A stretch of DNA of 63,751 nt from an uncultured Alphaproteobacteria bacterium (GTDB lineage: Bacteria > Pseudomonadota > Alphaproteobacteria > HIMB59): contig CACDTV010000005.1 of the NCBI GenBank assembly GCA_902555695.1, positions 1-63,751 of the forward strand, in the 5' to 3' direction. Positions within the stretch are counted from its first letter, which is position 1; every line of letters begins with the position of its first letter. The notes under the pieces are model-generated. The model worked only from the letters and a program-made list of their open reading frames with translations. It had not been told where the DNA came from and searched no databases. The position numbers and the translations under genes are program-made. Of this stretch, positions 27,101 through 36,838 are shown one piece after another.

Positions 27101-28820
27101 GTCTAAAGAACATTTTATAAGAATTTCTAAATTATTTCTTAATTTTAAATTAAGAATGTTTGTTGCTATTTTATGTATGATTATTGCAGCTCTATGCACA
27201 GGTTTTCACGCATGGTTGGTTAAACCAGCTCTTGACAATGTTTTGGTTAATGCTGATAGGTTTTATTTATACTTTATACCCGTTGCTATTTTAATTACTG
27301 GAATAATAAAAGGGTTAGTAACTTATATCCAAATTACTTCTTTACAATTTATGAGTCATAGGATTATTGAAAAACTCAGACGTGATGTTTTTAAAAATAT
27401 AATAAATGTGCATTATGGGTTTTTTATTAAAAATAAAATAGGATCATTAATTACGAGAATTACTACAGATACTTATTATTTAAGTGGGGCAATGGCCAAC
27501 ACATACACTGCATTAATAAAAGACTCTTTAACTTTGACTGTTTTAATAGGAAATATGTTTTATCAAAATTGGAAATTAGCATGCATTTCTATAGTGATTT
27601 TTCCATTGGCTATTGTTCCAATAAGAGTTTTAGGAAAAAAAATTAGAAGAGTCACAAAAAACTTACAAGAACAAGTTGGAACTTTAGCTTCAAATTTAGA
27701 AGAGGTTTTTAGAGGAATCAAAAATGTAAAATCTTTCAATGCAGAAAATTTTGAAATCAAAAGAGTTAATAAAGAAATTGAGCAAGCTAGAGAATTGAAT
27801 TTTAAACAGGAAAAAATTACTGCTAGATCAAGACCTTTTACGGAAACATTGGGTTCAATGGCAGCTGGTTTAGCAATATTTGGAGGGGGTATTTTTGTAA
27901 TTGACGAAAATATGACAGCTGGGCAATTGATGAGTTTTTTAGTAAGTCTAATGTTAGCTTATGCACCACTTAAAAACCTAATAAATGTCAATGTTTTACT
28001 TCAAAGCGGTCTTGGTGCTGCCTCCAGAATATTTGAATTTATAGATTTTAAAAACGAAACAATTGGAGGGTCTAAGATAATAAAAAATTTCAAAACTTTG
28101 AGTTTTAAAGAGGTTTTTTTTAAATACGAAAATACAAATAAAAATATAATTAACCGAGTTAATTTTAACCTTAAAGCAGGAAAAAAAGTTGCATTTGTGG
28201 GACCCTCTGGTGGAGGTAAATCAACACTTATGGCTTTATTTTTGAGATTATTTGATATCACTAAAGGTGACATAACAATAAATGAAATTGATATAAAAAA
28301 ATTAAAATTAAATAGTCTTAGAAATATATTTAGCCTAGTTAGCCAAGATACAGTTTTGTTTGATGGTACTATATCAGAAAATATAAAATATAACTCTGGT
28401 CTTAATCAATCAAATATAAATCATTTTGCTAATATTGCATGTGTAAATGATTTTGCAAATAAACTACCTTTAAAATTGGATACTAAAATTGGGGAAAATG
28501 GAATTAAATTGTCTGGGGGGCAAAGGCAAAGAATTTCAATAGCGAGAGCTCTTGCTCAAAAAAGCCCTGTTGTATTATTAGATGAACCAACTTCAAATTT
28601 AGATCTTAAAACAGAGTCTAAGTTATTCAATAATTTGTATCATTTGCCTAAAATTACAATGATCGTAGTTGCACATAGATTAAGCACAATCAAAAATTTT
28701 GATGAAATTTACTATCTAGAAAATGGTGAGGTAATTGAGAAGGGTACTCATAAAACCTTAATGGCAAAGAAAAAAAATTATTATAATCTTTATCAAAGAC
28801 AGATTAAAAAAAATGCTTAA
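27093..28820 (+). CDS. msbA: Lipid A/lipid ABC exporter (MsbA family)
   Basis: A half-transporter of 575 aa from the ATG at 27093, which overlaps the ubiA stop. It has six membrane helices in the first 310 residues and a C-terminal ATPase: Walker A GPSGGGKST, signature LSGGQRQRISIARAL, Walker B VVLLDEPTSNLD and H-loop VAHRLST. The head of a run with DUF374, waaA, lpxK and lpxL strongly suggests flipping of the lipid A-core, as MsbA does. Other fused ABC exporters share the motifs, so the substrate rests on context. Confidence 0.9.
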   Translation: MSESKEHFIRISKLFLNFKLRMFVAILCMIIAALCTGFHAWLVKPALDNVLVNADRFYLYFIPVAILITGIIKGLVTYIQITSLQFMSHRIIEKLRRDVFKNIINVHYGFFIKNKIGSLITRITTDTYYLSGAMANTYTALIKDSLTLTVLIGNMFYQNWKLACISIVIFPLAIVPIRVLGKKIRRVTKNLQEQVGTLASNLEEVFRGIKNVKSFNAENFEIKRVNKEIEQARELNFKQEKITARSRPFTETLGSMAAGLAIFGGGIFVIDENMTAGQLMSFLVSLMLAYAPLKNLINVNVLLQSGLGAASRIFEFIDFKNETIGGSKIIKNFKTLSFKEVFFKYENTNKNIINRVNFNLKAGKKVAFVGPSGGGKSTLMALFLRLFDITKGDITINEIDIKKLKLNSLRNIFSLVSQDTVLFDGTISENIKYNSGLNQSNINHFANIACVNDFANKLPLKLDTKIGENGIKLSGGQRQRISIARALAQKSPVVLLDEPTSNLDLKTESKLFNNLYHLPKITMIVVAHRLSTIKNFDEIYYLENGEVIEKGTHKTLMAKKKNYYNLYQRQIKKNA

Positions 28821-29463
28821 AAAATTATCTAAGAATAAATTCTTTAAGTTTATTTTTGTAAATTTAATTTATCTGTCATTATCACTTATAAAAAAAACAA
28901 GTAATTGGTCAGGTGTAAACGAAGAGGTCGTAGAAAAACAATTACAAGATAATAAATCAATCATTGTACTTATTTGGCATAACCAACTTATGGGTTCTAC
29001 ATTTAGTTGGAAATTTAAACCAAAATTAAGACCCGTTGCAACATCTCACAGAGATGGTCAAATAAGTACTTTAGTTCAAAGAAAATTTGGTTTAGATCCT
29101 CTTTTACGCGAAAAAGATAAACCGACCTCTCTAATAAAAGAAATCACTTTAGCCGTAGAAAAAGGAGAGTGCATTTATATCACACCAGATGCACCTCATG
29201 GGCCACCTTATGAAATTAACACTAATATTTACAAATTAGCTAAAAAGTTTGACTTAAAGATCGCACTGCTAACTTTTAAAACCAATCGTTTTTTTCGTCT
29301 TAATAATTGGGATAAATTAAAAATACCATTACCTTTCAGTAAAGGTATTTTTTTTTGGGGTGAAGAAATAATAAACCCAAGTCAGTTCGACGAAAATTCA
29401 TTTAACAAATACATTATAGACAATTTGAATAAAAATTTAAAAATAATTGATGCTCATTTTTAG
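28813..29463 (+). CDS. DUF374 lysophospholipid-acyltransferase-like protein
   Basis: A 216-aa protein with an N-terminal hydrophobic segment (about 11-26) and DUF374 motifs: VLIWHNQLM, RPVATSHRDGQIS and ITPDAPHGPPYE. The family is related to LPLAT acyltransferases. It is commonly found beside waaA and msbA in alphaproteobacteria, so a role in lipid A or phospholipid modification is inferred. The start overlaps msbA by 8 nt and the end overlaps waaA by 14 nt. Confidence 0.85.
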   Translation: MLKKLSKNKFFKFIFVNLIYLSLSLIKKTSNWSGVNEEVVEKQLQDNKSIIVLIWHNQLMGSTFSWKFKPKLRPVATSHRDGQISTLVQRKFGLDPLLREKDKPTSLIKEITLAVEKGECIYITPDAPHGPPYEINTNIYKLAKKFDLKIALLTFKTNRFFRLNNWDKLKIPLPFSKGIFFWGEEIINPSQFDENSFNKYIIDNLNKNLKIIDAHF

Positions 29464-30610
29464 CTATAGATTATTACAACTTGTGTTTTTTCCAGTGATT
29501 ATATTCATTGGTTTAATTAGGATATTTAAAAAAAAAGAAAATTTTTTATCATATAAACAAAAAATATTCGCAAACCAAAATTACACACAAATCAGACAAA
29601 GTGATTTTTTAATACATTTTGCCAGCATAGGCGAATTGAATTCAATTAAATTCTTAGTGGATAGGCTTCATAATGAAAAAATTGTTTTATCATGTTCTAC
29701 ATTGTCATCTTTTGAATTGTCAAAAAAATTATACCCCAACCTTATTAGTATATTTCTTCCTTTAGATTTTTTTTGGAATGTAAATATTTTCTTATCAAAA
29801 ACAAATTTTAAAAAAATTTTATGGATTGACTCAGAAATTTGGCCTAATTGGTTAATGATTTCAAAAAAGAAAAATTTAAAAAATATCTTAGTTAATGGCA
29901 GAGTATCGGATACAAGTTATATCAGATGGTCAAAATATCCAAATTTAAGTAAAATAATTGGAGAACAATACGATTTAATTTTTGCACAAAGTAAAAAGGA
30001 TCAAGTGAACATAAATCATTTATTTTCTAAAAAAGTTCATTTTTTTGGGAACTTAAAATTTAATATTATTCCAAATATACCAGACTCAAAAAACAAGATC
30101 GTTTGTTTTGCAAGTATTCACTTAAACGAATATGATAAAGTTATAAATATAATCAAAAGATTAAATTTAAAAGAAATATTTGAAGTAATTATTATACCGC
30201 GTCACATTCAATACTCTAATAATTTAAGTGAAAAAATTATTTCCGAAAATTTAGAAAAAACCACAGTGCATAATAAATTTGGGGATATTATGTCAATTTT
30301 TGAACGCTCAAAAATAGTATTTATGGGTGGTTCTTTAATTAAACATGGTGGACAAAATCCTCTGGAACCTATTTCAAGAGGTTGCTTTGTCCTTTCAGGG
30401 GATTTTAATAAAAATTTTGAGGAAATTTATCTTGATCTCGAAAAACTTAACCTTTGCAAAACAATGAATAGTGATAATTTAGAGGATATAAGTAATGAAA
30501 TTAACAGGCAAATAGAGGAAGACTTTCATCATGTTAAGGAAATTGAATATTTTATTAACAATAATAAAAATAGTTTAAAAAATATTACTGAGATGATTGA
30601 TAAATGTTAA
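29450..30610 (+). CDS. waaA: Kdo transferase
   Basis: Adds 3-deoxy-manno-octulosonic acid to lipid A precursor at the inner membrane, a GT-B glycosyltransferase. The protein is 386 aa, slightly short. An N-terminal anchor is followed by HFASIGELNS (family ASVGE motif with the catalytic Glu), WIDSEIWPNWL, LVNGRVSD, and the C-terminal FMGGSLIKHGGQNPLEP. I use the ATG at 29450; a TTG lies one codon earlier. Overlap with DUF374 and lpxK indicates one operon. Confidence 0.95.
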   Translation: MLIFSYRLLQLVFFPVIIFIGLIRIFKKKENFLSYKQKIFANQNYTQIRQSDFLIHFASIGELNSIKFLVDRLHNEKIVLSCSTLSSFELSKKLYPNLISIFLPLDFFWNVNIFLSKTNFKKILWIDSEIWPNWLMISKKKNLKNILVNGRVSDTSYIRWSKYPNLSKIIGEQYDLIFAQSKKDQVNINHLFSKKVHFFGNLKFNIIPNIPDSKNKIVCFASIHLNEYDKVINIIKRLNLKEIFEVIIIPRHIQYSNNLSEKIISENLEKTTVHNKFGDIMSIFERSKIVFMGGSLIKHGGQNPLEPISRGCFVLSGDFNKNFEEIYLDLEKLNLCKTMNSDNLEDISNEINRQIEEDFHHVKEIEYFINNNKNSLKNITEMIDKC

Positions 30611-31569
30611 AAGCTCCAAAATTTTGGTATCAAAAAACAATTTCTTTAAATGCACTTCTTCTCTCTCCTTTATCAATAATTTGGTCAGTAGGAAATTTAA
30701 TCAAAAGAAAACTATCAAAAGTTCAAAAAATTGACTTACCAGTGATAGCAGTTGGAAGTGCTATAATTGGTGGTTCAGGCAAAACACCCTCAGTATTGTA
30801 CATCTGTAGAGAATTAAAGAAGATGGGATACATACCTCATATTATCTCAAGAGGTTATGGTGGGTCTACTACAGTAGATGAAGTTATAAAAGTAAAACCT
30901 CATATGGACTTTAATTTTGTTGGAGATGAGGCTTTAATGATGTCAAATTATTTCCCAACATGGGTTTGTAAAAATAAATATCACGCAATGATTTCAGCAA
31001 AGGAAGATGGTGCAAATATACTTGTACTAGACGATGCACTTCAATCTTACAATGTATATAAAAATATATCGATTTATGTTTATGACTCTATCCAATCATT
31101 TGGTAATAGACTTTTAGTTCCCTCTGGACCACTTAGAGAGTCAGTAAAAAATGCTATTAGAAAATCACAAATATTTTTTTTAATTAATACAGAAGTATGT
31201 AATGATTTAAATGATAGTCACTTTAAGCATATTTTGAAATATAAAATAGAAATCAACCCAGAATTTAAAGAAAAAAAATTAATTGCTTTTGCGGGTCTAG
31301 GTTTTAATAAAAAATTTTTTGACCAATTAAAATCTGAAAATTTAAATTTAGTATTAACAAAAGAGTTTCCTGATCATCATCAATATACTGTCGATGATAT
31401 GTTTTTGTTACTTGATCAAGCAAATAAAAATGATGCTTTTTTAATAACAACAGAGAAAGATCATGTAAGGATACCTGATGAATTTAAAAGCTCTGTTGGA
31501 ATAATACATGGAGAAATAGTATCTGATAACAATTTAGGATTTACTACGGAAATTGAAAAATATATTTAA
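30604..31569 (+). CDS. lpxK: Tetraacyldisaccharide 4'-kinase
   Basis: Phosphorylates the lipid A disaccharide at the 4' position. The 321-aa protein has the family N terminus with a hydrophobic stretch (about 14-28), Walker A GGSGKTPSVLYI (about 57-68), ISRGYGG, VGDEALMM and LVLDDALQ. The later TEKDHVRIP motif is conserved. It overlaps waaA by 7 nt and lpxL by 17 nt. Confidence 0.95.
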   Translation: MLKAPKFWYQKTISLNALLLSPLSIIWSVGNLIKRKLSKVQKIDLPVIAVGSAIIGGSGKTPSVLYICRELKKMGYIPHIISRGYGGSTTVDEVIKVKPHMDFNFVGDEALMMSNYFPTWVCKNKYHAMISAKEDGANILVLDDALQSYNVYKNISIYVYDSIQSFGNRLLVPSGPLRESVKNAIRKSQIFFLINTEVCNDLNDSHFKHILKYKIEINPEFKEKKLIAFAGLGFNKKFFDQLKSENLNLVLTKEFPDHHQYTVDDMFLLLDQANKNDAFLITTEKDHVRIPDEFKSSVGIIHGEIVSDNNLGFTTEIEKYI

Positions 31570-32416
31570 AGTTTTTAGAAATTATATTGAGTTTGTATTT
31601 TTTATTATACTTAAAAATATATTAGGATTATTTAGTTTTAATTTTGCATCAAATGTTGGAGGAATTTTAGTTGGTTTTTTTGGAAAATTTACAAAATACG
31701 AGCAAATTATAAAAAATAATTTGAGAGTATTAAACCTTAATGATGAAAACAGTTCAAGATTAACAAATGAAAATTTAAAAGAGACAGGTAAAGTTTTTTT
31801 TGAATTTTTTAACTTGAATAAATTTGATTGGAAAAATATAGATTTTGATAATATTCATATCATTGACGAGATAAAATCTCACAAAGGTCCTAAAATCTTT
31901 ATATCTGCACATATTGGGAACTGGGAGCTGACAAGAAATTTTATTTTACGTCATGGCTTCACATTACATTCAGTTTATAGGCACGCGAATAATGAGAAAA
32001 TCGATAACTACATTCAGAAAAATAGAAAGAAATATAATGCTTTTTTTTATAAAAAAGGCTCTGAGAGTGCTAAATCAATGATTAAGGCCCTTAAAAAAAA
32101 TGAAGACTTAGCTCTTCTAATTGACCAAAGAGATAGTAGTGGTTTAGAAATAAATTTTTTTGGAAAAAAAGTACTTGCAACAGATGGTTTTGCTAATTTG
32201 GCAATTAAATACAAAACAATGATATGTCCAGTATACTCCATCAGAAACCAAAATAACAAATTTCAAATAATTTTTGAAAAACCTTTACGTTATGAAGAAT
32301 ATAAAAATTATGATGTAAAAGGCCTAGTTGAGATGATTCACAAAAAATATTTTGAAAAATGGATTACACACTCTCCATCACAATGGCTATGGGTACATAA
32401 AAGATGGAAATTATGA
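31553..32416 (+). CDS. lpxL: Lipid A acyltransferase (LpxL/HtrB family)
   Basis: Transfers a secondary acyl chain to Kdo-lipid A. The 287-aa protein has an N-terminal hydrophobic segment (about 12-45), the HX4(D/E) catalytic motif SAHIGNWELTRNF at about 120, LLIDQRDSSGLEINFFG in the middle and a C-terminal SQWLWVHKRWK, which is diagnostic. Whether it adds the first or second acyl chain (LpxL or LpxM role) cannot be told. The start is TTG, 17 nt inside lpxK; the stop overlaps xseA by 6 nt. Confidence 0.92.
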   Translation: MKNIFKVFRNYIEFVFFIILKNILGLFSFNFASNVGGILVGFFGKFTKYEQIIKNNLRVLNLNDENSSRLTNENLKETGKVFFEFFNLNKFDWKNIDFDNIHIIDEIKSHKGPKIFISAHIGNWELTRNFILRHGFTLHSVYRHANNEKIDNYIQKNRKKYNAFFYKKGSESAKSMIKALKKNEDLALLIDQRDSSGLEINFFGKKVLATDGFANLAIKYKTMICPVYSIRNQNNKFQIIFEKPLRYEEYKNYDVKGLVEMIHKKYFEKWITHSPSQWLWVHKRWKL

Positions 32417-33748
32417 TTTTTTTTTTACACTCATTACTCCATCTTTCAAAGTAACATCAAAATTATTTAATTTTTTTAAAGTCTGTATACTTTTAATAAT
32501 TTGATTTTCTGATTTCAATATTGCATAACCTTTATTTAAGTTTTTTTCTATTGAAGAGGTGTTTAGTATCTTATTTAGTAAATATAATTTTTGAGAAAAA
32601 ATCTTAAATTTATTTAAAATTAAAGTTTTAATATTATTATTTACATATCCAATCTTGCTTTTTATTTCTAATATTTTTTGTTTTGGGCTATTGTCTTGTA
32701 ATCTAATCAATATATCATTAAAAAGATTTGATTTATTGTAAAAGGAATTATTAAATATCTTTAAATTTTCACCGTTTATATTACTTAATTTGTTCTCAAC
32801 ATCTTTGATCGAATTTGAAAAATAATTTACAGAATTTTTGAATCTCAATAATAGTTGTTCTATTGATAAATATTTTTGTTCGATAGATTGATTTAGTTTT
32901 ACTTTTAAATCCTGAATTTGATTTAATAAATAATTTTTATCGGGGACTGCAATTTCAGCTGCTGCAGTAGGTGTTGGTGCTCGCAAATCTGAGACATAAT
33001 CTAACAAGGTATAGTCAGTATCATGACCAATAGCTGAAATATTAGGAATTTTTAATTTAAAAACTCTTTTTATTAAATCGGGTTCGTTAAAAGGCATTAA
33101 CTCTTCCAAAGAACCACCACCTCTGGCAAATATGATTAAATCTGGCTTTAAAAAGTCTTTTAAGTCATGATTTTCAAGAAGATCTAAAAAATCTATAATT
33201 TCATTATGAGCATTTTTACCTTGAACAGAAATAGGGAAAACCTTTATTTGAGTAACTGGAAATCTCTCAGAAATTCTATGAATTATATCATGAATTACTG
33301 AACCAGAGGATGACGTTAACACACCAATAGATTTTGGATACTTAGGTAATTTTTTTTTCTTATCATCATCAAACAACCCCAGCAAAGATAATTCTTTTTT
33401 CCTGTCTTCAATAAGCTTTAGTATTGATCCTGTGCCACTATACTCAACCTGATCAATAATGAGTTGGTAAACAGATCTCCCAAATTTAGAATAAGATGTA
33501 ATCCTACCATAAAAACTGTATTCAGTTCCCTCTTCAATTTGAACTTGCAAATTTTCATAGCTTCCTTTCCAGCATATGCAAGATATGACCTCATCGTTTT
33601 CTTTAATTGAAAAATATACGTGTCCAGAACTAGCTATAGTTATTGATCCTGTCTCTCCAACTAACTTTAAATAAGAGTAGTTTTCCTCCAATAAATCTTT
33701 TATTGACTTATTCAGTTGTGATACAGTGTACTCAGGAATATTATTCAC
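32411..33748 (-). CDS. xseA: Exodeoxyribonuclease VII large subunit
   Basis: Catalytic subunit of ExoVII, degrading single-stranded DNA in recombination and repair. From a GTG at 33748 the protein is 445 aa and starts directly before IPEYTVSQLNKSIKDLLE, the family's OB-fold entry. The frame is open further upstream, but that part would lie across the purD start and adds nothing family-like, so I exclude it. VGETGSITIASSGHVYFSIKE is the OB fold; GVLTSSSGSVIHDI, FARGGGSLEELMPFNE and AIGHDTDYTLLD are catalytic-domain blocks; a long coiled coil follows. xseB is not in the window. Confidence 0.92.
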   Translation of the reverse strand: MNNIPEYTVSQLNKSIKDLLEENYSYLKLVGETGSITIASSGHVYFSIKENDEVISCICWKGSYENLQVQIEEGTEYSFYGRITSYSKFGRSVYQLIIDQVEYSGTGSILKLIEDRKKELSLLGLFDDDKKKKLPKYPKSIGVLTSSSGSVIHDIIHRISERFPVTQIKVFPISVQGKNAHNEIIDFLDLLENHDLKDFLKPDLIIFARGGGSLEELMPFNEPDLIKRVFKLKIPNISAIGHDTDYTLLDYVSDLRAPTPTAAAEIAVPDKNYLLNQIQDLKVKLNQSIEQKYLSIEQLLLRFKNSVNYFSNSIKDVENKLSNINGENLKIFNNSFYNKSNLFNDILIRLQDNSPKQKILEIKSKIGYVNNNIKTLILNKFKIFSQKLYLLNKILNTSSIEKNLNKGYAILKSENQIIKSIQTLKKLNNFDVTLKDGVMSVKKKS

Positions 33749-33778
33749 AAAATAAATATACTTTATTATGTTATATAA

Positions 33779-35041
33779 ATGAATGTCATAGTTGTAGGAT
33801 CTGGTGCCCGAGAACATGCTTTGTGTAGAATTCTTCACAAGTCCTATCTTTGTGAAAAAGTATTTTGTTTTCCTGGAAATTATGGAATTAGTCAAATTGC
33901 GGAGTGTAAAGATATCTCAACAAAAGAGGATATTGTTGAGGAATGTATTAAAATTAGTCCAGACCTAGTTGTTGTAGGTCCGGAAAACTATTTATCAGAA
34001 AATCTTGCGGGAGAACTTAGAAATAAGGGTTTAAATGTTTTTGGGCCTGACTCTGAGGGCGCAAAACTTGAGTCTTCCAAGGAGTTTATGAAAGAATTTT
34101 GTCAATCTCACAATATCCCAACTGCAAAGTCTCAAACTTTTGTTGATTTTGATGAGGCAAAAAACTATCTCGAAAGTTTTAATGGGCCCATAGTTGTAAA
34201 ATATGATGGATTAGCTGCTGGTAAGGGAGTATTTGTATGCACAAATACAAATGAAGCAATAGAGGCTTGTGAAAGGATTTTTATAAAAAAAGAATTTAAT
34301 CAAGAGAACAATAAAGTTGTTATTGAAGAATTCATTGAGGGAAAAGAATTGAGTTTTTTTACAATTACTGATGGTAATGAATATTTAAATATTGGTTCTG
34401 CCCAAGACTATAAAAGAGTTGGAAATAATGATACTGGACCAAATACTGGAGGAATGGGTACTATCAGCCCTGCCCCTATTTTAGATAATAATCTAGATAT
34501 GATAATTCAGGATCAAATAGTAAAAAAAACTATAGAGGGTTTAAAGCATGACAACATAGCATTTCAAGGTGTTATATTTTTTGGGATAATCGTCAATGAA
34601 AACAATCAACCATATTTACTAGAATACAATACTAGATTTGGAGATCCTGAAATTCAAAGTATATCTCTTAGGATAAAGTCGGATTTTTTATCTTTACTTC
34701 ATTCAACTGCAACAAAAAATTTAAAATATGCAAATATTGAATTGTTTGAAAATAAAAAATCAATATGTTTAATTTTAGCAACGAAAGGATATCCAGGAGA
34801 TTACCCTAAAAATACTGAAATCAGAAATTTGAGTGAATTAAAAAATAATGATGAATTTTATATTTTTCATGCGGCAACTAAATTAATTAACAACAAAGTC
34901 TTTTCTAATGGAGGTAGAGTTCTATCAATAGTTGTACGTGGAGATAATTATCTTGAATGTAGAACTAAAGTATATGAAATAGCAGATATTATCGACTGGC
35001 CTGAAAAATATTACAGATCTGATATTGGTGCTAATATTTAA
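33779..35041 (+). CDS. purD: Phosphoribosylamine-glycine ligase
   Basis: ATP-grasp enzyme of purine synthesis joining glycine to phosphoribosylamine. The N terminus MNVIVVGSGAREHALCR is the family hallmark. Other blocks are VVVGPENYLSENLAG, VVKYDGLAAGKGVFVC, NTGGMGTISPAP and LEYNTRFGDPEIQ with metal ligands. 420 aa matches the family. Divergent from xseA with a 30-nt gap; the 3' end overlaps tadA by 11 nt. Confidence 0.97.
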   Translation: MNVIVVGSGAREHALCRILHKSYLCEKVFCFPGNYGISQIAECKDISTKEDIVEECIKISPDLVVVGPENYLSENLAGELRNKGLNVFGPDSEGAKLESSKEFMKEFCQSHNIPTAKSQTFVDFDEAKNYLESFNGPIVVKYDGLAAGKGVFVCTNTNEAIEACERIFIKKEFNQENNKVVIEEFIEGKELSFFTITDGNEYLNIGSAQDYKRVGNNDTGPNTGGMGTISPAPILDNNLDMIIQDQIVKKTIEGLKHDNIAFQGVIFFGIIVNENNQPYLLEYNTRFGDPEIQSISLRIKSDFLSLLHSTATKNLKYANIELFENKKSICLILATKGYPGDYPKNTEIRNLSELKNNDEFYIFHAATKLINNKVFSNGGRVLSIVVRGDNYLECRTKVYEIADIIDWPEKYYRSDIGANI

Positions 35042-35456
35042 TTCTCTTATTCTTAAAAAATTTTTTTATTAAATTTTCTTCATTATTTTTAATTAATTTA
35101 TAATTTACCTTCGATATAGTTTTTCTACTGGGATTTTCATTTTTAAATAAATAATAAACCTCGGATAACCTTGAAGACTTTATAACCTCTTTGCACATAT
35201 GACATGGTTCTAAATAAGATATCATTATGAGACCATCTAATCTCTTCTGATTTAATTTTTTACATGCCTTTCTTATACATAAAATCTCTGCATGTGCTGT
35301 TGGATCATTTGATGCAATTTCTTGATTGAAAGATCTAGCAATAATTCTCTCATCGATCGGGTCGACTATTACGGATGCGATAGGAATCTCACCTTTTTCC
35401 ATAGCTAATTTACTTTGACTAAGTACAATACGTATAAAATTTGTTAGGTTGTTCAT
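35031..35456 (-). CDS. tadA: tRNA-specific adenosine deaminase
   Basis: Zinc deaminase converting A34 to inosine in tRNA-Arg(ACG). The first zinc and proton-shuttle motif is DPTAHAEILCIRKA (HAE) and the second is LEPCHMCKEVI (PCxxC). 141 aa from the ATG at 35456 fits TadA; a longer frame would run into the divergent amidotransferase. It begins 1 nt from that gene's start. A generic cytidine/guanine deaminase is the alternative, but the AHAE and PCxxC spacing fits TadA best. Confidence 0.88.
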   Translation of the reverse strand: MNNLTNFIRIVLSQSKLAMEKGEIPIASVIVDPIDERIIARSFNQEIASNDPTAHAEILCIRKACKKLNQKRLDGLIMISYLEPCHMCKEVIKSSRLSEVYYLFKNENPSRKTISKVNYKLIKNNEENLIKKFFKNKRIKY

Positions 35457-35457
35457 T

Positions 35458-36165
35458 GTGAATAGATCCCCAGTCATAGGTATTACAACTGATTATAAGG
35501 AAAAAGAAAACACATATTCTAAATATCCTTGGTTTGCTTTAAGACGCCATTATTCAGACTGTTTACATAAGTTTGGATGTACACCAATAATACTACCTAT
35601 AACAGAAACTATAGAAAATATTGATTTTTTAGATGGCTTACTGATCTCGGGAGGGGACTTTGATATTGATCCAAAATATTACGGTGAAAATACACAGTCA
35701 GATAAAATTCAAACCATTAAAGATAGGACTAAATTTGAATTTAAAATATTAGAAAAATATTTTCACCTTAATAGACCTATTTTGGGAATATGTGGAGGTT
35801 GCCAACTTCTAAATGTATTTTTTGGTGGTAGTTTAATCCAAGATATTGACTCATTTATTGAACACGAACAACCCAATCCAAGAGATGAGACTAGTCATGA
35901 GATAATTTTGAGTGATACATCTAATCTAAAGATATTCAAAAATAGTCAAAAAATTTTTGTGAATAGTGCTCATCATCAGGGTATTAAAAAAATTGGTCAA
36001 AATTTAATAGTAGATGCTTATGCGCCTGATAATATAATTGAAGCATTTCATCATAATCAACATCCATTATGTATGGGCGTTCAATGGCATCCAGAATTTT
36101 TAATAACAGATTTTGATAAAAATATAATAAAGCTGTTTACAGATCATGCAAAAAATAACGTTTAG
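35458..36165 (+). CDS. Class I glutamine amidotransferase, peptidase C26 type (PuuD-like)
   Basis: A 235-aa enzyme resembling gamma-glutamyl-gamma-aminobutyrate hydrolases. The nucleophile is in LGICGGCQLLNVFFGG, the His-Glu pair in MGVQWHPEFL, and LISGGDFDIDP is the C26 family block. It probably hydrolyses gamma-glutamyl amides; the substrate is unknown because no polyamine genes are nearby. I prefer the GTG at 35458 (MNRSPVIGITTDY) over a TTG at 35449, which would overlap tadA. The end overlaps the pseudouridine synthase by 20 nt. Confidence 0.85.
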   Translation: MNRSPVIGITTDYKEKENTYSKYPWFALRRHYSDCLHKFGCTPIILPITETIENIDFLDGLLISGGDFDIDPKYYGENTQSDKIQTIKDRTKFEFKILEKYFHLNRPILGICGGCQLLNVFFGGSLIQDIDSFIEHEQPNPRDETSHEIILSDTSNLKIFKNSQKIFVNSAHHQGIKKIGQNLIVDAYAPDNIIEAFHHNQHPLCMGVQWHPEFLITDFDKNIIKLFTDHAKNNV

Positions 36166-36838
36166 TAAAAAAATATCAATTCAATTTAAAATTTCGAGAA
36201 ACCAAGCAGAAAATTTAATAAAAAATAAAAAAGTTACTTTAAATGGTAATATTGAAACTAGACCGTTTATATCAGTAACTGATAAAGATAATTTTGAAAT
36301 TGAAAAACTTAAATCAAATAAACTTAATATAATACTATTTCATAAACCGCGAGGTTGTATCACTTCCAAAAAAGATGAAAAAGATAGAAAAATTGTTTAT
36401 GATTTTCTTCCTAAGAAATATCACCAGTATCACTATATTGGTAGATTAGATTACAATTCTGAGGGTTTATTACTATTTACAAAAGAGACCTCATTCAAAA
36501 GATATATGGAACTTCCTAAATCAAATATTAAAAGATCTTATCTTGTTAGTGTAATGGGTACCTTTGATCAAAATAAGCTTAAATCAATGAATAAAAAAAT
36601 TTATGGAAAAGAAATTTATAAAAAACCTAATGTAAAATTAGTTCACTCTAATACAAACAAACATGTACTGAGATTTAATCTTACTGAGGGAAAAAATAGA
36701 GAAATCAGAAATATATGTGCATTATTCAATTTAAAGGTAGAAAAGCTTAAAAGGATCTCTTACGGGCGTTTCCTTTTAAAGTCTATAACCTATGGTGAAT
36801 ACAAAGAAGTGGAGGTTAATGAGAGTTATCAGCGGTAA
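36146..36838 (+). CDS. RsuA/RluB-family 23S/16S rRNA pseudouridine synthase
   Basis: A 230-aa protein with an N-terminal S4 RNA-binding domain (about 5-55, NQAENLIKNKKVTLNG) and a pseudouridine synthase domain. The catalytic Asp is in YIGRLDYNSEGLLLFT, preceded by HKPRGCITS and followed by LTEGKNREIRNICALF. RluB (23S U2605) is the most likely specificity in alphaproteobacteria, but RluE/RluF/RsuA share these motifs. It overlaps both neighbours, which include another rRNA modifier, rsmD. Confidence 0.88.
   Translation: MQKITFSKKISIQFKISRNQAENLIKNKKVTLNGNIETRPFISVTDKDNFEIEKLKSNKLNIILFHKPRGCITSKKDEKDRKIVYDFLPKKYHQYHYIGRLDYNSEGLLLFTKETSFKRYMELPKSNIKRSYLVSVMGTFDQNKLKSMNKKIYGKEIYKKPNVKLVHSNTNKHVLRFNLTEGKNREIRNICALFNLKVEKLKRISYGRFLLKSITYGEYKEVEVNESYQR

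Noticed and set aside
33749..33895. The xseA reading frame extends 49 codons upstream of the GTG at 33748.
   Set aside because: The extension crosses the start of purD on the other strand and has no similarity to XseA; family homology begins right after the GTG.
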